Source: Kingdonia uniflora (lineage: Eukaryota; Streptophyta; Magnoliopsida; Ranunculales; Circaeasteraceae). From it: 64,000 bases of DNA. Below the pieces are notes generated by a model. That model was not told the DNA's origin and did not search any database. It saw only the letters and a program-made list of their open reading frames with translations. The stretch spans positions 1,302,001-1,366,000 of the forward strand of contig JACGCM010001655.1 of NCBI GenBank assembly GCA_014058105.1, read 5' to 3'. The position numbers and the translations under genes were made by a program. This document shows, one piece after another, positions 1 to 11,432 of this stretch. The stretch's first letter is position 1. Each line of letters begins with the position of its first letter.

Positions 1-1
1 A

Positions 2-720
2 GTTTATGATAGACAAAGAGTGATAGAGTTACAATATGTACTGACATATCCAAGAGGTTGGCCACCTGTTGACAGATTTGTAGAGGATGGGGAATATAGA
101 TCTATTCGGGCCCAGTGCACTCAGGGCTAGTATTATGCCCGCAGTGGTTACATCAGCAAAAATTCATAGTTTGTCCCAAGACTCCACTCTACCCGACCTG
201 GAGATGGGGCCAGACCTGGGGTGGCACATAGAGTGGACATGGATGCATGAGGAGATCCCTATCCACCGCTTGAGGGAGCCGCCGCCCATGTCTACCTTTT
301 ATGGCACATAGGAGCTCTGGCATCTGACTCATGGTATGCAGCGAGTCGCATTTGCAAAGTCTGCGCGGGGAACCCAGGTGATCCAGCAATTAACTGATGA
401 GGTTGTTGCTCTGATGAGGTGTTATGACATTAAAGATGACCAACTATATCAGTATGTAAATAATTTATTTATTTATGTTTACTTCTTAAGGTCATATTTA
501 TTTGGTCTAAATCTAAATAAATTTTCTTTGTCCCATTCATAACTTACAGTTAAGAAGGACACTTACAGTATCGGTGGTGCTGCTACCACCTAGATGTCAC
601 GCGAAGACGAGGCAGGGGACCCATGGACATGGTCAGCGAACCAAGGGAGCTGGTAGCATCCATAGGGAGCGGGGTACTGGAGATGATATTTGTTTGTCTC
701 AGTAGGTATAGGTGTAACAT
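2..720 (+). pseudogene. Broken coding fragment, family not recognised
   Basis: Two overlapping frames read as protein-like sequence, rich in Arg, Trp and Pro. One opens at the window edge and stops near 130. The other runs from about 87 to 450 with a single in-frame stop near 309. At 451 the frame meets a plausible splice donor (GTATGT), and an acceptor-like TTACAG lies near 565. An Arg/Gly-rich stretch follows, which suggests a decayed gene with an intron. The style recalls plant-mobile-domain (MAIN-like) transposon proteins, but no diagnostic motif is visible, so this is only a guess. The 5' part lies outside the window. Confidence 0.3.
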
Positions 721-1751
721 ATGTGTTCTTGTAGATGTATATTTTTATTGTGTGCATCAGTGTTGAACTATATCTATTGTAGACTTAATTTCTCTATATA
801 AGTACTTGTACGACCTGATGTCTCATTTATTTATATAAATCAATATTAGTAAAAAAAATTAAGTATTGAATTTAAATGAAAATGCAATTACAATTCTTAA
901 AATAGTAGTTCTACGTACGAAATGAAACTCAAAGCAGATATAATTAAACTTAATTTATCATTCATGACTAATGTAGGGATTAAACTCGGACCATTCAGTA
1001 AGGGGTAGCGGATCTTGTCCATAGTTGAAAAGTTGGTAATTTGCAGGAAACTCATCAGGCGGGACTTAGTTCCGGTAAAAAATATCGTATGGAGTCTCGA
1101 GCGGGAACGACTGGTTGTATTTCTCATTCTATTCGTCTCTGGCTTCGCATAGAATATAGGCTAGTAAAATACCACTGACTCGCCTATCAATACTCTTCCG
1201 TATCTCATGAAACTCATCACATTTAACCAAAATTGAACATGAACTCGGATCCAAAACTAATTGAAGTTGAGTTCTTGGAGAGGTAGATTTTCAATCAAAT
1301 ACTGCCAGGACGCGGTAAGGGCACAGTCTTTATTCCTGCCAAATACTGCTGAAGAATCCTATGTTAGAGGTAAAAAACTTGGTATTATAGAGTTGAACAA
1401 GAGGGACTATTGTTAGAACATCAGAGCCAACATCTATATATATATATAATAAAAAATTGCCGTTGGGATATAAAAATGATAGTTGGGAGGAACCTACTAG
1501 AAGAAAAAGCCATTGTGAGCTAGCGGCAGTGTTTTGATTACCGTGCTGTAATTAAAAGACCGCCGTCAGCCCTGATCTCCTACAACAGCTAGTTATTCTT
1601 CCCTTTAGCCTTTTACACTTTTTTCTTCTTTTAATTTGTTCTACCTTTACCTTCAACACCATTCCCTACTCTACAACCTCAAATATCTCCCTCATTATGC
1701 TTTTTATCCATTGATGATCCTCCACGTGTATCGCCCTCCTCTAACAATCTT
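721..1751. other. AT-rich spacer, no gene seen
   Basis: No supported coding sequence. It holds short AT repeats (TATATATATA near 1434) and presumably the left end of the Harbinger element, but I could not identify a terminal inverted repeat or TTA/TAA duplication by eye. Confidence 0.5.
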
Positions 1752-1817
1752 ATGTTTGATTATGCGACGACAATGGCCGTTATGCACCAAAATGCAATAA
1801 ACCTAGTAGTACATGAT
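1752..1817 (+). pseudogene. PIF/Harbinger transposase, N-terminal piece (split by CACTA insertion)
   Basis: This is a 22-codon open stretch from an ATG at 1752 to the first base of the CACTA element at 1818. The transposase frame resumes at 7743 in the same phase when the intervening 5,925 bp is removed. The following codons lead through a basic segment (RKDKKKKRDH) into the conserved transposase start (MRDYF). That continuity is the main evidence that this short piece is the true N-terminal region. The ATG is the only one available, but the real start could lie further upstream because this end of the family is poorly conserved. Confidence 0.55.
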
Positions 1818-1960
1818 CACTACACCAAAAAAGTAATTTTACCACAGTCTTTTTTATTGTTTACCACGGACTTGTGACGTAGTAACTTTAGCACGGAGCA
1901 AATCCGTAGAAAATTTAAATTTAGTCCATAGAAATTTAGACCTTTTTTTATTGTTATATT
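1818..1960 (+). repeat. Left terminal and subterminal region of CACTA element
   Basis: CACTACACCAA is followed by short motifs on the ACCACGGA / TCCGTAG theme (near 1840-1905). These resemble the transposase-binding subterminal repeats of CACTA elements and reappear inverted near 7410-7720. Confidence 0.65.
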
Positions 1961-2366
1961 CCCTGTCTCTATATGGTTTCTCTCTAATAATTTACTTCTC
2001 CCTTTTGACTCATCAAGGGTACAAACTCAGCCAAAAACCTAATTTTAATTCAATTTGTATACAAAGCTAATTTTCCATCACAAACAACAACAGCCCATTC
2101 TTTCAATTTCACTTCTGTACATGTTTTATCTCTTAGAACAAAGGGAAAAATCAAGCTCTACCAAAACCTCAATTTTTACATATCATTGGGATTTTGGAGT
2201 ATCTCATTCTTTCAAATTTTGTGGAAGAATCCAACACTCTCTAGTATTTTAACATTTTATCTATTTTTATTAGATTGCTTAATTTAGGAGCATGAGTTTA
2301 TTTTTTATTTTAGTAATTGCATTGAAGCACCCACATAATTATTATGTATGATATGTATAATTACAT

Positions 2367-4104
2367 TTGGGTAGATATGAATCTCTGAAATCTAAATTTT
2401 TGGAAGTTCAAGTAATTTATCTGGGAACTCATCAAAACCCTCAAGAATCTCTTGGATCAAATCCAAAATACTCTCTGGCCCCAATCGGCAATAGAAGCAT
2501 ACCCTCTAAGGGATTTGATTCTTATGTCGATTTGATTCAAGAATGCTTAAAGGGGTAATATTTAGTAGTGCTAAGAATGCTTTACCTTCAAATCAAGAAA
2601 TCTAGGTTTCTTTACCCAAGTTTAGGCCTTCAGCTTATCGATTCTTACCTCAAATGTGGCGGCATTGATGATACGCGTGATTTCTTCGATGAAATGCCCC
2701 AACAACATATTATTTCGTGGAATTTGATGATTTCCGCTTACATTCGATATAAAAGAAGTGACGAAGTAGTAAAATTGTTAAAAAGATGCTTTATGAGGGT
2801 ATTATTACTAACGAGTTTACATTCTCGAGCATTTTTAAAGGGTTCTCTGATTTAGCTATTTTGTATAAAGGGTGGGAAGCTCATGGTAGGCTAGTGGTTT
2901 TTGGTTTGGATACTACGAATGGGTGGTAGCGCGTTAGTTCATATGTTTGTAAGATTTGGTAAATTAGGTGATGCCCATTTGGCTTCGGATCAAGTTTTGG
3001 TGAAAGATGTGGTTTTGAAGACAGCTTTGATTATGGGTTACACTCAAAATGGTTAAGATAGTGAGGCTCTAAAGGTTTTTAGAGATATGGTCTTACTGGG
3101 TATTAAAGGTAATGACTTTACTTTCCCGAGTGTTTTGATTGCTTGTGGAAATATAGCTTATATGACTAGAGGAAAACAGATACATGATCTCATAAATAAA
3201 TCAAGATTTGAAGTGGCGATTGCTACACGAACTTTACTTCTTACTATGAATTCCAAATGTGGCTTGATTGATGATTATTTGAAGATTTTCAATGGGTTTG
3301 AAAATACAAATATGGTGACGTCGACTGCCGTGATTATGGGTCTTGTTAGGTTTCGCCAGATGATCAGGAGTTCAATAAATCTAAATGCATGCACACTATC
3401 ATCGGTCCTTAGTGCTTGTTCGGCCCTTGCGATACTTGAACTAGGGTGGAAAATCCATACTATAGTACTAACAAAAGGATTTGATAGAGATAGATTTGTT
3501 GGGGCGACAATGATGGACCACGTATAGGAAATGTCAAAATATCGAAATGGAAAGATTAGCTTTTTGATGATTTGAATGAATCCGACATCATGTTAGTGAA
3601 CTCCATGATATATGGGTATGCTCAAAGTAGTTGTGGTGAAGAAGTAGTTAGGTTATTTGATCAAAAACAAGATTCGATGATTAAGCCAAACGACATGACA
3701 TTATTAAGTGTTCTCTTTGCATGTAGCAATGGAGGATTGCTTGAAGATGGTTATCAGATTTTCTCATCATTCAAGAAAAACCCTAAGCTTGAGCTTTTAA
3801 TATATCACTATTCATGCATGTTGGATCTACTAGATCGTGCTAGAAAACTGGAAGAGGCTGAAACCTTATTAACCAAAGTCGTAAATCCAAATGTTGTCTT
3901 ATGGAAAACGTTGCTTTGTGCGCATGTAAAATCCACAGAGATATCGAGATGGCAAAGAGAATCATGATTAGAGTTTTAGAACTTGAACCAGAAAATGAGG
4001 GGTCTCATATCTTGTTGTCTAACATTTATGCTTCCACAGGGAATTGGGCAGATTTAACTAAACTGAAAGTTGTGATTAACGATATGAGGTTGACGAAGAA
4101 TCCT
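2367..4104 (+). pseudogene. Pentatricopeptide repeat (PPR) protein pseudogene, PLS/E type
   Basis: Segments at 2367-2558, 2568-2855, 3087-3527, 3572-3967 and 3901-4128 together read as one PPR protein broken by stops and frameshifts. Typical motifs are visible: DSYLKCGGIDDTRDFFDEMP, then SWNLMISAY, FTFPSVLIACGN, LVNSMIYGYAQ, a GGLLEDGYQIF stretch, and an E-type segment with LWKTLLCA and SHILLSNIYASTGNWADL. A frameshift near 3900-3970 separates LWKTLLCA from the following KIHRDIEMAKR block. The sequence ends just as a second CACTA-like terminus begins at 4105, so any DYW or later part is missing. Functional relatives bind organellar RNA for editing or processing. The order of blocks resembles the Arabidopsis At5g65570 type from memory. 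An intron-like or UTR-like leader (1966-2366) precedes it. It lies inside the CACTA element, so gene capture is the likely origin. Confidence 0.85.
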
Positions 4105-4430
4105 CACCACCAAAAAAATAGATTTTAGCAATGGACTATATCCGTTACTAAAAGCCTATTGCAATGGATTTTGTCCATAGAATAAGTGTTACCAAAGGGG
4201 GTGTTGTGGATGAGTGTGTAATAGACAAAATTCGCCGCTAATAACAATAATTTTGCAATAGACCACGTCCGTTGCCTTTATTTAGCTATTAGAAATGTGT
4301 TTTTCCCATTACAATAACATCAGCAACATCCCAAGCAACAGCGTTATACCTCTGTTGCTAAAGCTAGCATTTGTTGCAATTAAGATATCTTTTGCAACGG
4401 GCTTGGTCCGAAGCAAATTTATTTTCTCAT
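4105..4430 (+). repeat. Second CACTA-like terminus with subterminal repeats
   Basis: The stretch starts CACCACCAAAAAAATAG, close to a CACTA end. It then carries repeated palindrome-like units of the TTAGCAAtGGA..TCCGTTgCTAA type near 4125, 4150, 4250, 4340 and 4395. This unit differs from the CACGGA motif of the outer ends, so it probably belongs to another CACTA family nested next to the PPR fragment. No matching right end was found. Confidence 0.5.
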
Positions 4431-6138
4431 TTAAAAATAATAATAACACAATATTCACCTAAAAGTATTATATAAATTTGCATTATATTACACAAAAAAT
4501 ATATTCAAGTAACTTCATTAATATATCAAGATGTTCATGTAACAATAAATGAAGAACACAACATCTTATTGTCTAACACAACTTATGCTAAAACAAAAAA
4601 CACCCAATTTCACTTGGTTTCTTCATGCTTGCAATAAAGGCTGGATCTATGATCCTCTGAAACAACCAATGTATGAGTTGATGCACATAAGATCCCACCA
4701 ACAGATGATCTAAAATGCGATACAAAATAAAACATTCTTTATTAACTTGGAGAACTTTTTATAAAGTCGAGCTTTGCCATCTACTTTGGAAGAGACTTCT
4801 GACTTGCCTGCTCATAGCATACCTTCTCTTGTGCTTGAATAGGACTCATCTCTATCTTGACCTTCATCTTAGCTCATCCGTTCATTCCCCGAAGGCTCAT
4901 CCATATAGGCACCAATTCAAATCGCACTTGGCTTGGAAAGACTTGTCAACCGAGACTGGAAGAGATGAAGCATGCAAAGATATAGTAAGAAGCTTCAATA
5001 TTCCTTAAGATATGGAGCAGCTACATACCTATGGTTATGATAATGTAATATTTCTTCATGCAATGTACAAAGTAAGCTTTTCCTCTTCTTTTTGCAAATG
5101 AAAAATTGTCATGGTATAACCATCAAGAGAAATGCTATCAGCCACTATTGAATTTAACTCATCAAAATGTACATATAAATAATAGATGTCAATCACTCTA
5201 GGCAGTATCTTATGCAAAAAAATACATAAATTTACTTGTTATAAACTACTTCGCACAGCCCATGAAATTAAAAATTGTTTCATTTTTCCACAGAAAATGG
5301 CTTGGGAACTGATCAAAGCATAAATAAATATTAGCAGTTAAAACTAAATAAGTTATGAAGCCTACAGCATGACCAAGGAATCAATATAGTAAAACCAAGG
5401 ACTCATATATCACTAGCATCTTTTGCGGAGAAATATTAGCAGTTAACACCAACTAATCTTTAGTTGCGATCTTCATAATTTTCGGAAAAACTCAAGTTTT
5501 TGAGAGTTAGCATCTTGAAGCTCACCAAATTCTCACTAGCATCATTCAGGATGCTAAATTAAAATTAGCTGTTAAAGCTCATTGTCTTGTTGACTGAACC
5601 AAGAATAATTACTTGAAGTTAGCAGTAGCCTAGAGTGGGCTTCATTCTTATTGACTCTGATAGCTCTCTCTCTCTCTCTATCTTTCCCTAATAAGTCGCT
5701 ATGGTGTTGTACTAATATCTGAATGTGATATTCCCCAAGCTACATGTAACGATATACAACAAAAGTTAATACCTTAATGAATACGCACAAAAAGAATTTT
5801 AGTGCGGTGAAGGACAAAAAGTATAGTTTAGGAAAGTTGCATAAGCTGGGAAGGAATTGTAAGCCACTAAATATATCTTTAGTAACTCTGTTTAAAGCCA
5901 CCAATATGGTGACTATCTAGCTTTTTTGCATAATATTTCTTGACTAGAAAGTAAGTTCCTTGCAACTCGTTAAATCCCAAGAGAAAGTATTAAATTGAAA
6001 GACGAACCCAACAAATAATCAAATTAATTATGACTTGCATCAAGCACCTCAAATAAAAGTCCACTAATCAAAGAACCCATATAGGTAACTTTCTAGGGTA
6101 TAATGTGTGTATATATATATAAATTTATATAGAGTACC
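4431..6138. other. Unassigned interior of CACTA element
   Basis: AT-rich sequence without a convincing gene. A 97-codon ORF at 4715-5008 shows no recognisable motif and looks like chance. A short CT microsatellite lies near 5668-5680. Confidence 0.45.
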
Positions 6139-6333
6139 GAGCTATTGAGGGCACAAATTATGGAGGATAAGGAATCTCATATTGATTTGGAGAACCACTT
6201 TTCCTAATACAAGGCAGAAAATAATGCTAGGTTTGAGAATTTGAAGGACATGGTAGCTTCTCTTAGATCATCTGGATGTGCTACAATACCTACTGTTAAT
6301 GTTGAAAGATCATCGGCATGGATTAATTATTAA
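6139..6333 (+). pseudogene. CACTA/En-Spm-type transposase-associated fragment (C-terminal coiled coil)
   Basis: One frame of 65 codons with a single stop reads as a charged helical segment: LLRAQIMEDKESHIDLENHF, then ENNARFENLKDMVASLRSSG, ending in a stop at 6331. This matches the style of the C-terminal coiled-coil region of plant Transposase_24/Ptta-type proteins encoded by CACTA elements. The bulk of the transposase is absent. It supports CACTA ancestry for this block but cannot be functional. Confidence 0.45.
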
Positions 6334-6573
6334 GTTTTCCCTTTAAATTACTGTTTTCCTCTTCTTTTTTCTTCTTTTTTCTTCTTTTTTGAAAAAGAAC
6401 AAATCCATTCATCAATGATAAAATCAATAAAATTTTTATGAAAATTACAGATAATTTCACAAACCTATAACACTTAATGTTTTCAACAAAACAAGTCTCT
6501 AATTTGTTGTTTTTCATTATGCACATATAATACTAATATTAGTACCACATGCTTTATATTATAGATATCTACG

Positions 6574-6738
6574 CCTCTTTTACGTGAAGAGGCAGTCGCT
6601 CATTTTCTGAACTTCCACGAGCATATTGCTGCCACTGGGAGGGCGTTAGTACTTTCTGGTCTCCAGGAAAGCGAGGAAGAAAAATATGAGGCTATTGTTA
6701 AAAAAAAAATTGACGAAAATTCTTCAGTCTTTGGTTAA
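6574..6738 (+). pseudogene. Unidentified captured coding fragment
   Basis: A 54-codon open stretch ends in TAA at 6736. It reads as a plausible soluble protein segment (LREEAVAHFLNFHEHIAATG, then RALVLSGLQESEEEKYEAIV). I do not recognise the family. It is preceded by ordinary AT-rich sequence and followed by an AT-rich run. It may be another piece of host gene picked up by the CACTA element, or chance. Confidence 0.3.
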
Positions 6739-7379
6739 CGTGGGGTTTTCTTTGACTAACATTTAATTGGCACGAAGATCAAGTACCCGCGGATTCTTCT
6801 GTATTTTGCCTATTAAGTGAATGCTCTTATAAACTCTTGAACATTTTTTGATATTCCTCTTGTTATTCATTTAACAACTAAAAGTACAAAGGGTTTAACC
6901 TTTATAATTTATTTGTTATGTTAATTTTCTTGCAGAGTGCTTCCCATCTTTAGATTCCATACTTTTTGATGGCTTCTAATGAATTGATGGCACTCCCTAT
7001 TATTGGATCCATTACTACCTTTGAGGTTATGGTTTGAACACCGTTATATTAATCCATTTTCTTTTGAAACCACTACGCTTCCTTTTTTAGGTTCTCAATC
7101 CATGGCTTTTTTGGATTTATTATAGGGAACATGTATATGGCTTCTTTTTGAATTGGTATATTTCTTATATATATGTAACCAATGCACCTGGATTATTTGA
7201 GCCAATATTTATAAATGAAACAAGTTATTGAATTATGTGTTTTTGTTTATAAGTTATATGATGTATACAACAGGTGCAACTTGTTCTTCTGAATTGTGCG
7301 ATATATATGTTTTGGCTATTTTTTTGAATTTTTTAAAAATTAAATCACTATAATCTTTGGCCATGGAAATAATATTAAT

Positions 7380-7742
7380 TACAGACTAAAATAGTGGTAC
7401 ATATTTTATTATACTACGGATTATATCCGCGGTAAAAAAATTGGCACGGATTTACTCCGTACCAGCCGAAATGGGAAAACGACAAAAAACATTATGACAA
7501 TAATATTAACTAAGGACAAAAATAGTGTTACATATCATATTATACCACTGATTATATTTGTGGTAAATGATTTTCATAGGTTTACTTCGCATCAACATAA
7601 ATAGAATAACGACAAAAAAACTCTGGGGCAAAAATATTGTCATGCACCTTTTACAACAGACCTCTACTACAAACTTTATCCATTGAAAAATGACTATTAC
7701 CACTAATAAATACCGTGGTAAATTAGAAAAATTGGTGTAGCG
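7380..7742 (-). repeat. Right terminal and subterminal region of CACTA element
   Basis: Inverted counterpart of the left end. Repeated units with CGGAT..ATCCG and ACCACGG-like motifs lie near 7417, 7452, 7549 and 7713, and the element terminates in TTGGTGTAGCG at 7742. The last base pairs differ once from the left end. Confidence 0.65.
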
Positions 7743-8896
7743 GAAGCAACTTCGAGTCACTGTGGGTGTGTCATAGGCCGTAAGGATAAGAAAAAGAAAC
7801 GAGATCACAAATTTAGACATTACAGCATTATGCGGGACTACTTCAACACGGGTACACATAAGCAAGAATAATTTTGATGATGTTTTCGTATGAGTAAACA
7901 AATGTTTATGCGCATATTCGATGCATTAGTTGTACATGATGATTATTTTGTTCAAAAACCAAACAACGCAAAAACTATGGAGTTATCACCGTACCAAAAG
8001 ATAATAGCGGCACTAGGTTTCCTAAGCTACGGTGTCACGGTAGATCTTTTAGATGAGTATTTGAGAATAGGATAAAGCACAATCTTTTTGGCAAGGGATA
8101 TTTTCAAGTACCAAACGCGGCTAACGTCGAAAGGTTAAAAGCGATAAGAGAGTCACGGGGTTTTCCCAGTATATTAGGAAGCCTTGATTGTATGTATTGG
8201 ATATGGAAAAATTATCCCTTAGCTTGGCACGGTCAATTTACTGGTCATTACCCCAAGGCGACTATGATTATTAAAGCGACCGCTTTACACGACTTTTAGT
8301 TTTGGCATACTTTTTTTGGGTTACCGGGGGATTGTAATAATATCGATGACCTACAACAATCACATCTTTTTACCGACCTGACAGATGGTACCGCTCCGCC
8401 TTGCAATTATATAATTGTCGGAAATGCTTATTATATGGGTTATTACCTAGTAGATGGCATATACCCTAAATAGGGAGCACTTGTCCAAATCATATCCAAT
8501 TCGGTTATAGCAAAACAAAATTTATTTGCTCAACAAAAAAGTTGTCGAAAAGACGTAGAATATGTGTTTGGAATTTTACAATCACGGTTCAATATTGTGA
8601 AAAATCTAGTGAAATTGTGGAAACCCAAAGTTTTGAGTAATGTCATGAAGGCGTGAGTGATAATGCACAATATGATAGTCGGAGAGGAACGAAGTTCATT
8701 CCCATCGTACTTAGTCTACGATCCAGACAATCCATCAATTATCAAAGGCAAACGGTTCAATATTATATGTGAAAGCAAAACAATAGAAGCTTTTAAAATG
8801 AAAATAAACTGCATTTAAAATTGAGAACTGTACTTTGATCTAAAGGATGATCTAATCGACTATTTATGGGCCGTGATGGGAAATTATCATTCCTAG
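7743..8896 (+). pseudogene. PIF/Harbinger transposase (DDE_Tnp_4 type), main part
   Basis: The frame resumes at 7743 with a basic segment and MRDYF. It continues through FRMSKQMFMRIFDALVVHD and YQKIIAALGFLSYG, to the catalytic blocks. First Asp lies in GSLDCMYWIWKNYPLAW (Asp codon at 8186), the second in LPGDCNNIDDL (about 8320-8350), and the Glu in KDVEYVFGILQSRF (Glu codon at 8558). MHNMIVGEE follows, and the frame ends LWAVMGNYHS. At least eight stops or frameshifts break it (for example near 7863, 8072, 8299 and 8472), so it cannot make protein. Plant relatives excise and insert Harbinger DNA at TTA/TAA sites together with a Myb/SANT-like partner, which is the minus-strand gene at 9297-10706. 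The two genes converge. Confidence 0.9.
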
Positions 8897-9296
8897 TGTT
8901 GCATCAAGTATTATATGAGTGTTCTTGATGTAATTTTATGCTTCTTGTCATACAAGCTTATTGAACAAGTTTTTTATATTGTATTAATCTAGTATTGGTT
9001 TTAACACTATTCTCGGAAATAAATATTTTTTAAAAGGATTACATTCTTCAATAGCAAAGTTCAATTTTCAAATGAATACATTATTAGAAAGTAAACTACG
9101 TTCTTGGAAAGAAAACTTCCCTCTTTAGCAAAGTTAAATTATATTTGATAACCTGAACCAGTACTTTGGCTAGACATTCCATGACCTCAGCTTGCCTTTG
9201 CTAATAGTACTGCAATACATGTTCAGAAAGATTACTCAGATCAATATCCATGATTTTATAATCTTCCCTTGGTTGTTTTAAAACTATTTAAGTTTG
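8897..9296. other. Intergenic spacer between convergent Harbinger genes
   Basis: AT-rich sequence with no ORF of note. It is presumably the shared 3' untranslated region of transposase and ORF1. Confidence 0.5.
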
Positions 9297-10706
9297 TCAT
9301 TGTTGATTTTCTTCCGCTCTTCTTCTTTCATTTTCTTGTTTCGCTTGTCTCATCTCTAACCTTATCTCTGTAAGTATTGTTTGGATATAGCTACCACATG
9401 CAATGGCCTCATCCAATGCCTTTTGTGTTACAAGGTTTTTTCTAAAGAGTTTTTGGCCGATTGGCCTCGTTCTACCCTCATACAACGAACCATCAAATTC
9501 CAAATTTTGGGGAGCAGATTAAGGTGTAGGTGGGTCATCGAGATCCTCCAATAGGTTATTTAATCCGACCGAGTTCCCTAGAGAATAATTGTGTGATGTT
9601 CTCCTGGCTAAATTTCTTGGAACATTCCCCTCATGGTTCAACCCATTATCTTTTAGGTTGGCCCATCGCGATTCACAAGCCAAAATCTTATATGCTTTAC
9701 GGTGTTTGAAGTTATTACCGCTATTCATACCTTGATAGATCTTGTGTACATCATTTTCCTACAATTCGCAAATTTACCAAATACAAATAAGTAGCGTGTA
9801 TATCCATGAAAAATAAACAAAATTGAGTTAAAGCAAACTAGAACGTACCCCATCTTCTTCGGTTTTCTTGCTCTCGTGCCAAAATTGTACTTTAGCAACT
9901 ATCCCCTTGTACCCCACACATTGTGCATTAAAGGGATACCACTGAGATTTGGTCAAACTGCATGATCATCGTGTGAGGCAATCGCGGACTATGTTTAAGG
10001 CAATGCTAACCTTTTGATTGAAAGTAAAACCCATTTTGTGCCACGTGGTCTGGACAGAAGCTGTTACCCACGCCCCTGCGAGACACATGAAGTTTGTATC
10101 CATCCATTGAAGTCTAGTATTATCCATCTCATCCAAAAACTCAGCATCATCTAGCACTTGCACGTTTTATCTTTGTTTTGTGGGTGCTCTTTTGTTTCTT
10201 CCTTTTCCTTTTTCTTTCTCGGGCGTTGCCGCTTCAGCAGGTATTGGCGCATTTATGCCACTTTGATTGTATTGAGTATATTCACCATGGAATAGGTAGT
10301 TCTAAAAGTAATATGGAGTTCGAAAACTTTGAGGTTGAGTGACCGGATAGTGTTGATAGTACGGGATAAACGCCTAAGGATGTGGTTGAGAAAGAGTAAA
10401 GGGATTTTTATATTATCCTCCACAGGTATCCCCTTGCGACATGGTAAAATGAACTGGGATCTGTGATGGGAATTAAGATTGGTTATGGTAGAGGTATGGA
10501 GTAAATTATGATGATGGGTGTTAAGAAAATGGTGTTGAAGGTGGGTTTTGGGAAAATGGGGTCAACGGTGTTGAGTTATTACTTCTGGTGCCGGAATTCA
10601 CCATTTAGGGACTGCGTAGAGACTCTATTCTTTGCTCTACAATTAGGTTAGGGAGAGAAGAAGTAGACTGGGAGAGCTCAGCCAAGAAAAATGGATAAGA
10701 GGACAT
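9297..10706 (-). pseudogene. PIF/Harbinger ORF1, Myb/SANT-like DNA-binding protein
   Basis: Read on the minus strand from an ATG at 10706 (MSSYPFFLAEL). A Ser/Pro/Tyr/Gln-rich N-terminal part is followed by basic EKEKGRNKRAPT and then a degenerate Myb/SANT-like trihelix around 9760-10160 (MCLAGAW; KSQWYPFNAQCVGYKGIVAK). NFKHRKAYKILACESRW lies near 9640-9720, and the C-terminal segment contains RPIGQK and a charged helix. This order is that of plant proteins often mislabelled glutathione S-transferase T3-like, which are the Harbinger accessory protein. Several stops interrupt the frame. It partners the transposase at 7743-8896 and binds element ends in living relatives. Confidence 0.75.
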
Positions 10707-11255
10707 TTAAACACCACACGGTATTTAAAAGATTGCTAAACTCTCTTTTTTTAAGTTGGAGGAGCACATACTGGGTGGGGTTCTGACAGTACCATGTAGT
10801 CGAACTCAAACCCAAAATATCACTACTGGGAGGCATTTGAGTTTAGGTTTGGGTTTTGTTTGACAAATAAAACCCAACCCAACCCAAACCCTCTTAGAGA
10901 TGATATTAGTGTTTTTAGTGTTTTAGTAGTTTTCCCTCTTCTCATGTGTACTATGTTGTTTTTGTTAGTACGTTCAGGCTCTTCTTATTTCAAAGAAGTT
11001 ATCCCCACCTTGTACAGATCTTGTTTCTTATTATCAAAGAGGGTAATAGTCCCTCAGCTTGCCTTTAAAAAAATTACCCAATCAGGGGCTCTGAGTAATT
11101 AAATAGTACCAGAATTTTAAACAGCAGCAGCAAGTTCTAGGCCAGAGATATCTGCTCGAAGAGGTGCTTGAACAAACCCATAATTAAAGCCTAATTGCCC
11201 TTTCTAGCCCATGTCCTCTCCAAACAACAATGGACCTCTCTCCCAACTTCTTAGA
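10707..11255. other. Spacer between Harbinger and Copia-2
   Basis: Probably contains the right end of the Harbinger element and the original Copia-2 target site. No TIR was recognised. ORFs here are short and motif-free. Confidence 0.45.
10846..10890. repeat. Imperfect hairpin with telomere-like GGTTTGGG / AACCC runs
   Basis: GGTTTGGGTTTTGTTT is followed after three bases by AAATAAAACCCAACCC and further AACCC-like units, giving an imperfect inverted repeat. Confidence 0.5.
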
Positions 11256-11432
11256 TGATGTTAATGTATCCCTAATAGTGTGGAGTATATCTTAATCCTT
11301 ATCAAGTGGTTAGTGTATCACAATTATCTTTCTGTACTCCTAGATTGTTGGAATAACTTCATTACTAGTTTTGGTGGAGTTAAATCCTTGGATTATGGGA
11401 TATACTGCTGTAAATTATTTATATATTGTACT
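11256..11432 (+). repeat. Copia-2 5' LTR, first piece
   Basis: Aligns with 60742-60917 of the intact 3' LTR (shared TGATGTTA, then GTATCCCTAATAG). Interrupted at the GTACT target of Gypsy-A. Confidence 0.85.

Larger units (their letters stand above)
1818..7742. mobile_element. CACTA-type DNA transposon (about 5.9 kb) carrying captured gene pieces
   Basis: The left end reads CACTACACCAA and the right end is its near-perfect inverse (TTGGTGTAGCG, one mismatch from TTGGTGTAGTG). CACTA elements make a 3-bp target duplication. The flanks here are GAT and GAA, an imperfect match. Both ends carry subterminal repeats built on CACGGA..TCCGT motifs. Removing the element restores the Harbinger transposase reading frame in phase, which independently fixes both boundaries. 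No intact CACTA transposase is present. The interior holds a PPR pseudogene, a second CACTA-like end at 4105, a transposase-like scrap and unassigned sequence. It is probably non-autonomous or a composite of nested CACTA elements. Confidence 0.7.

Noticed and set aside
4715..5008. 97-codon plus-strand ORF
   Set aside because: Composition is Leu/His-rich without motif, in an AT-rich transposon interior. Probably chance.
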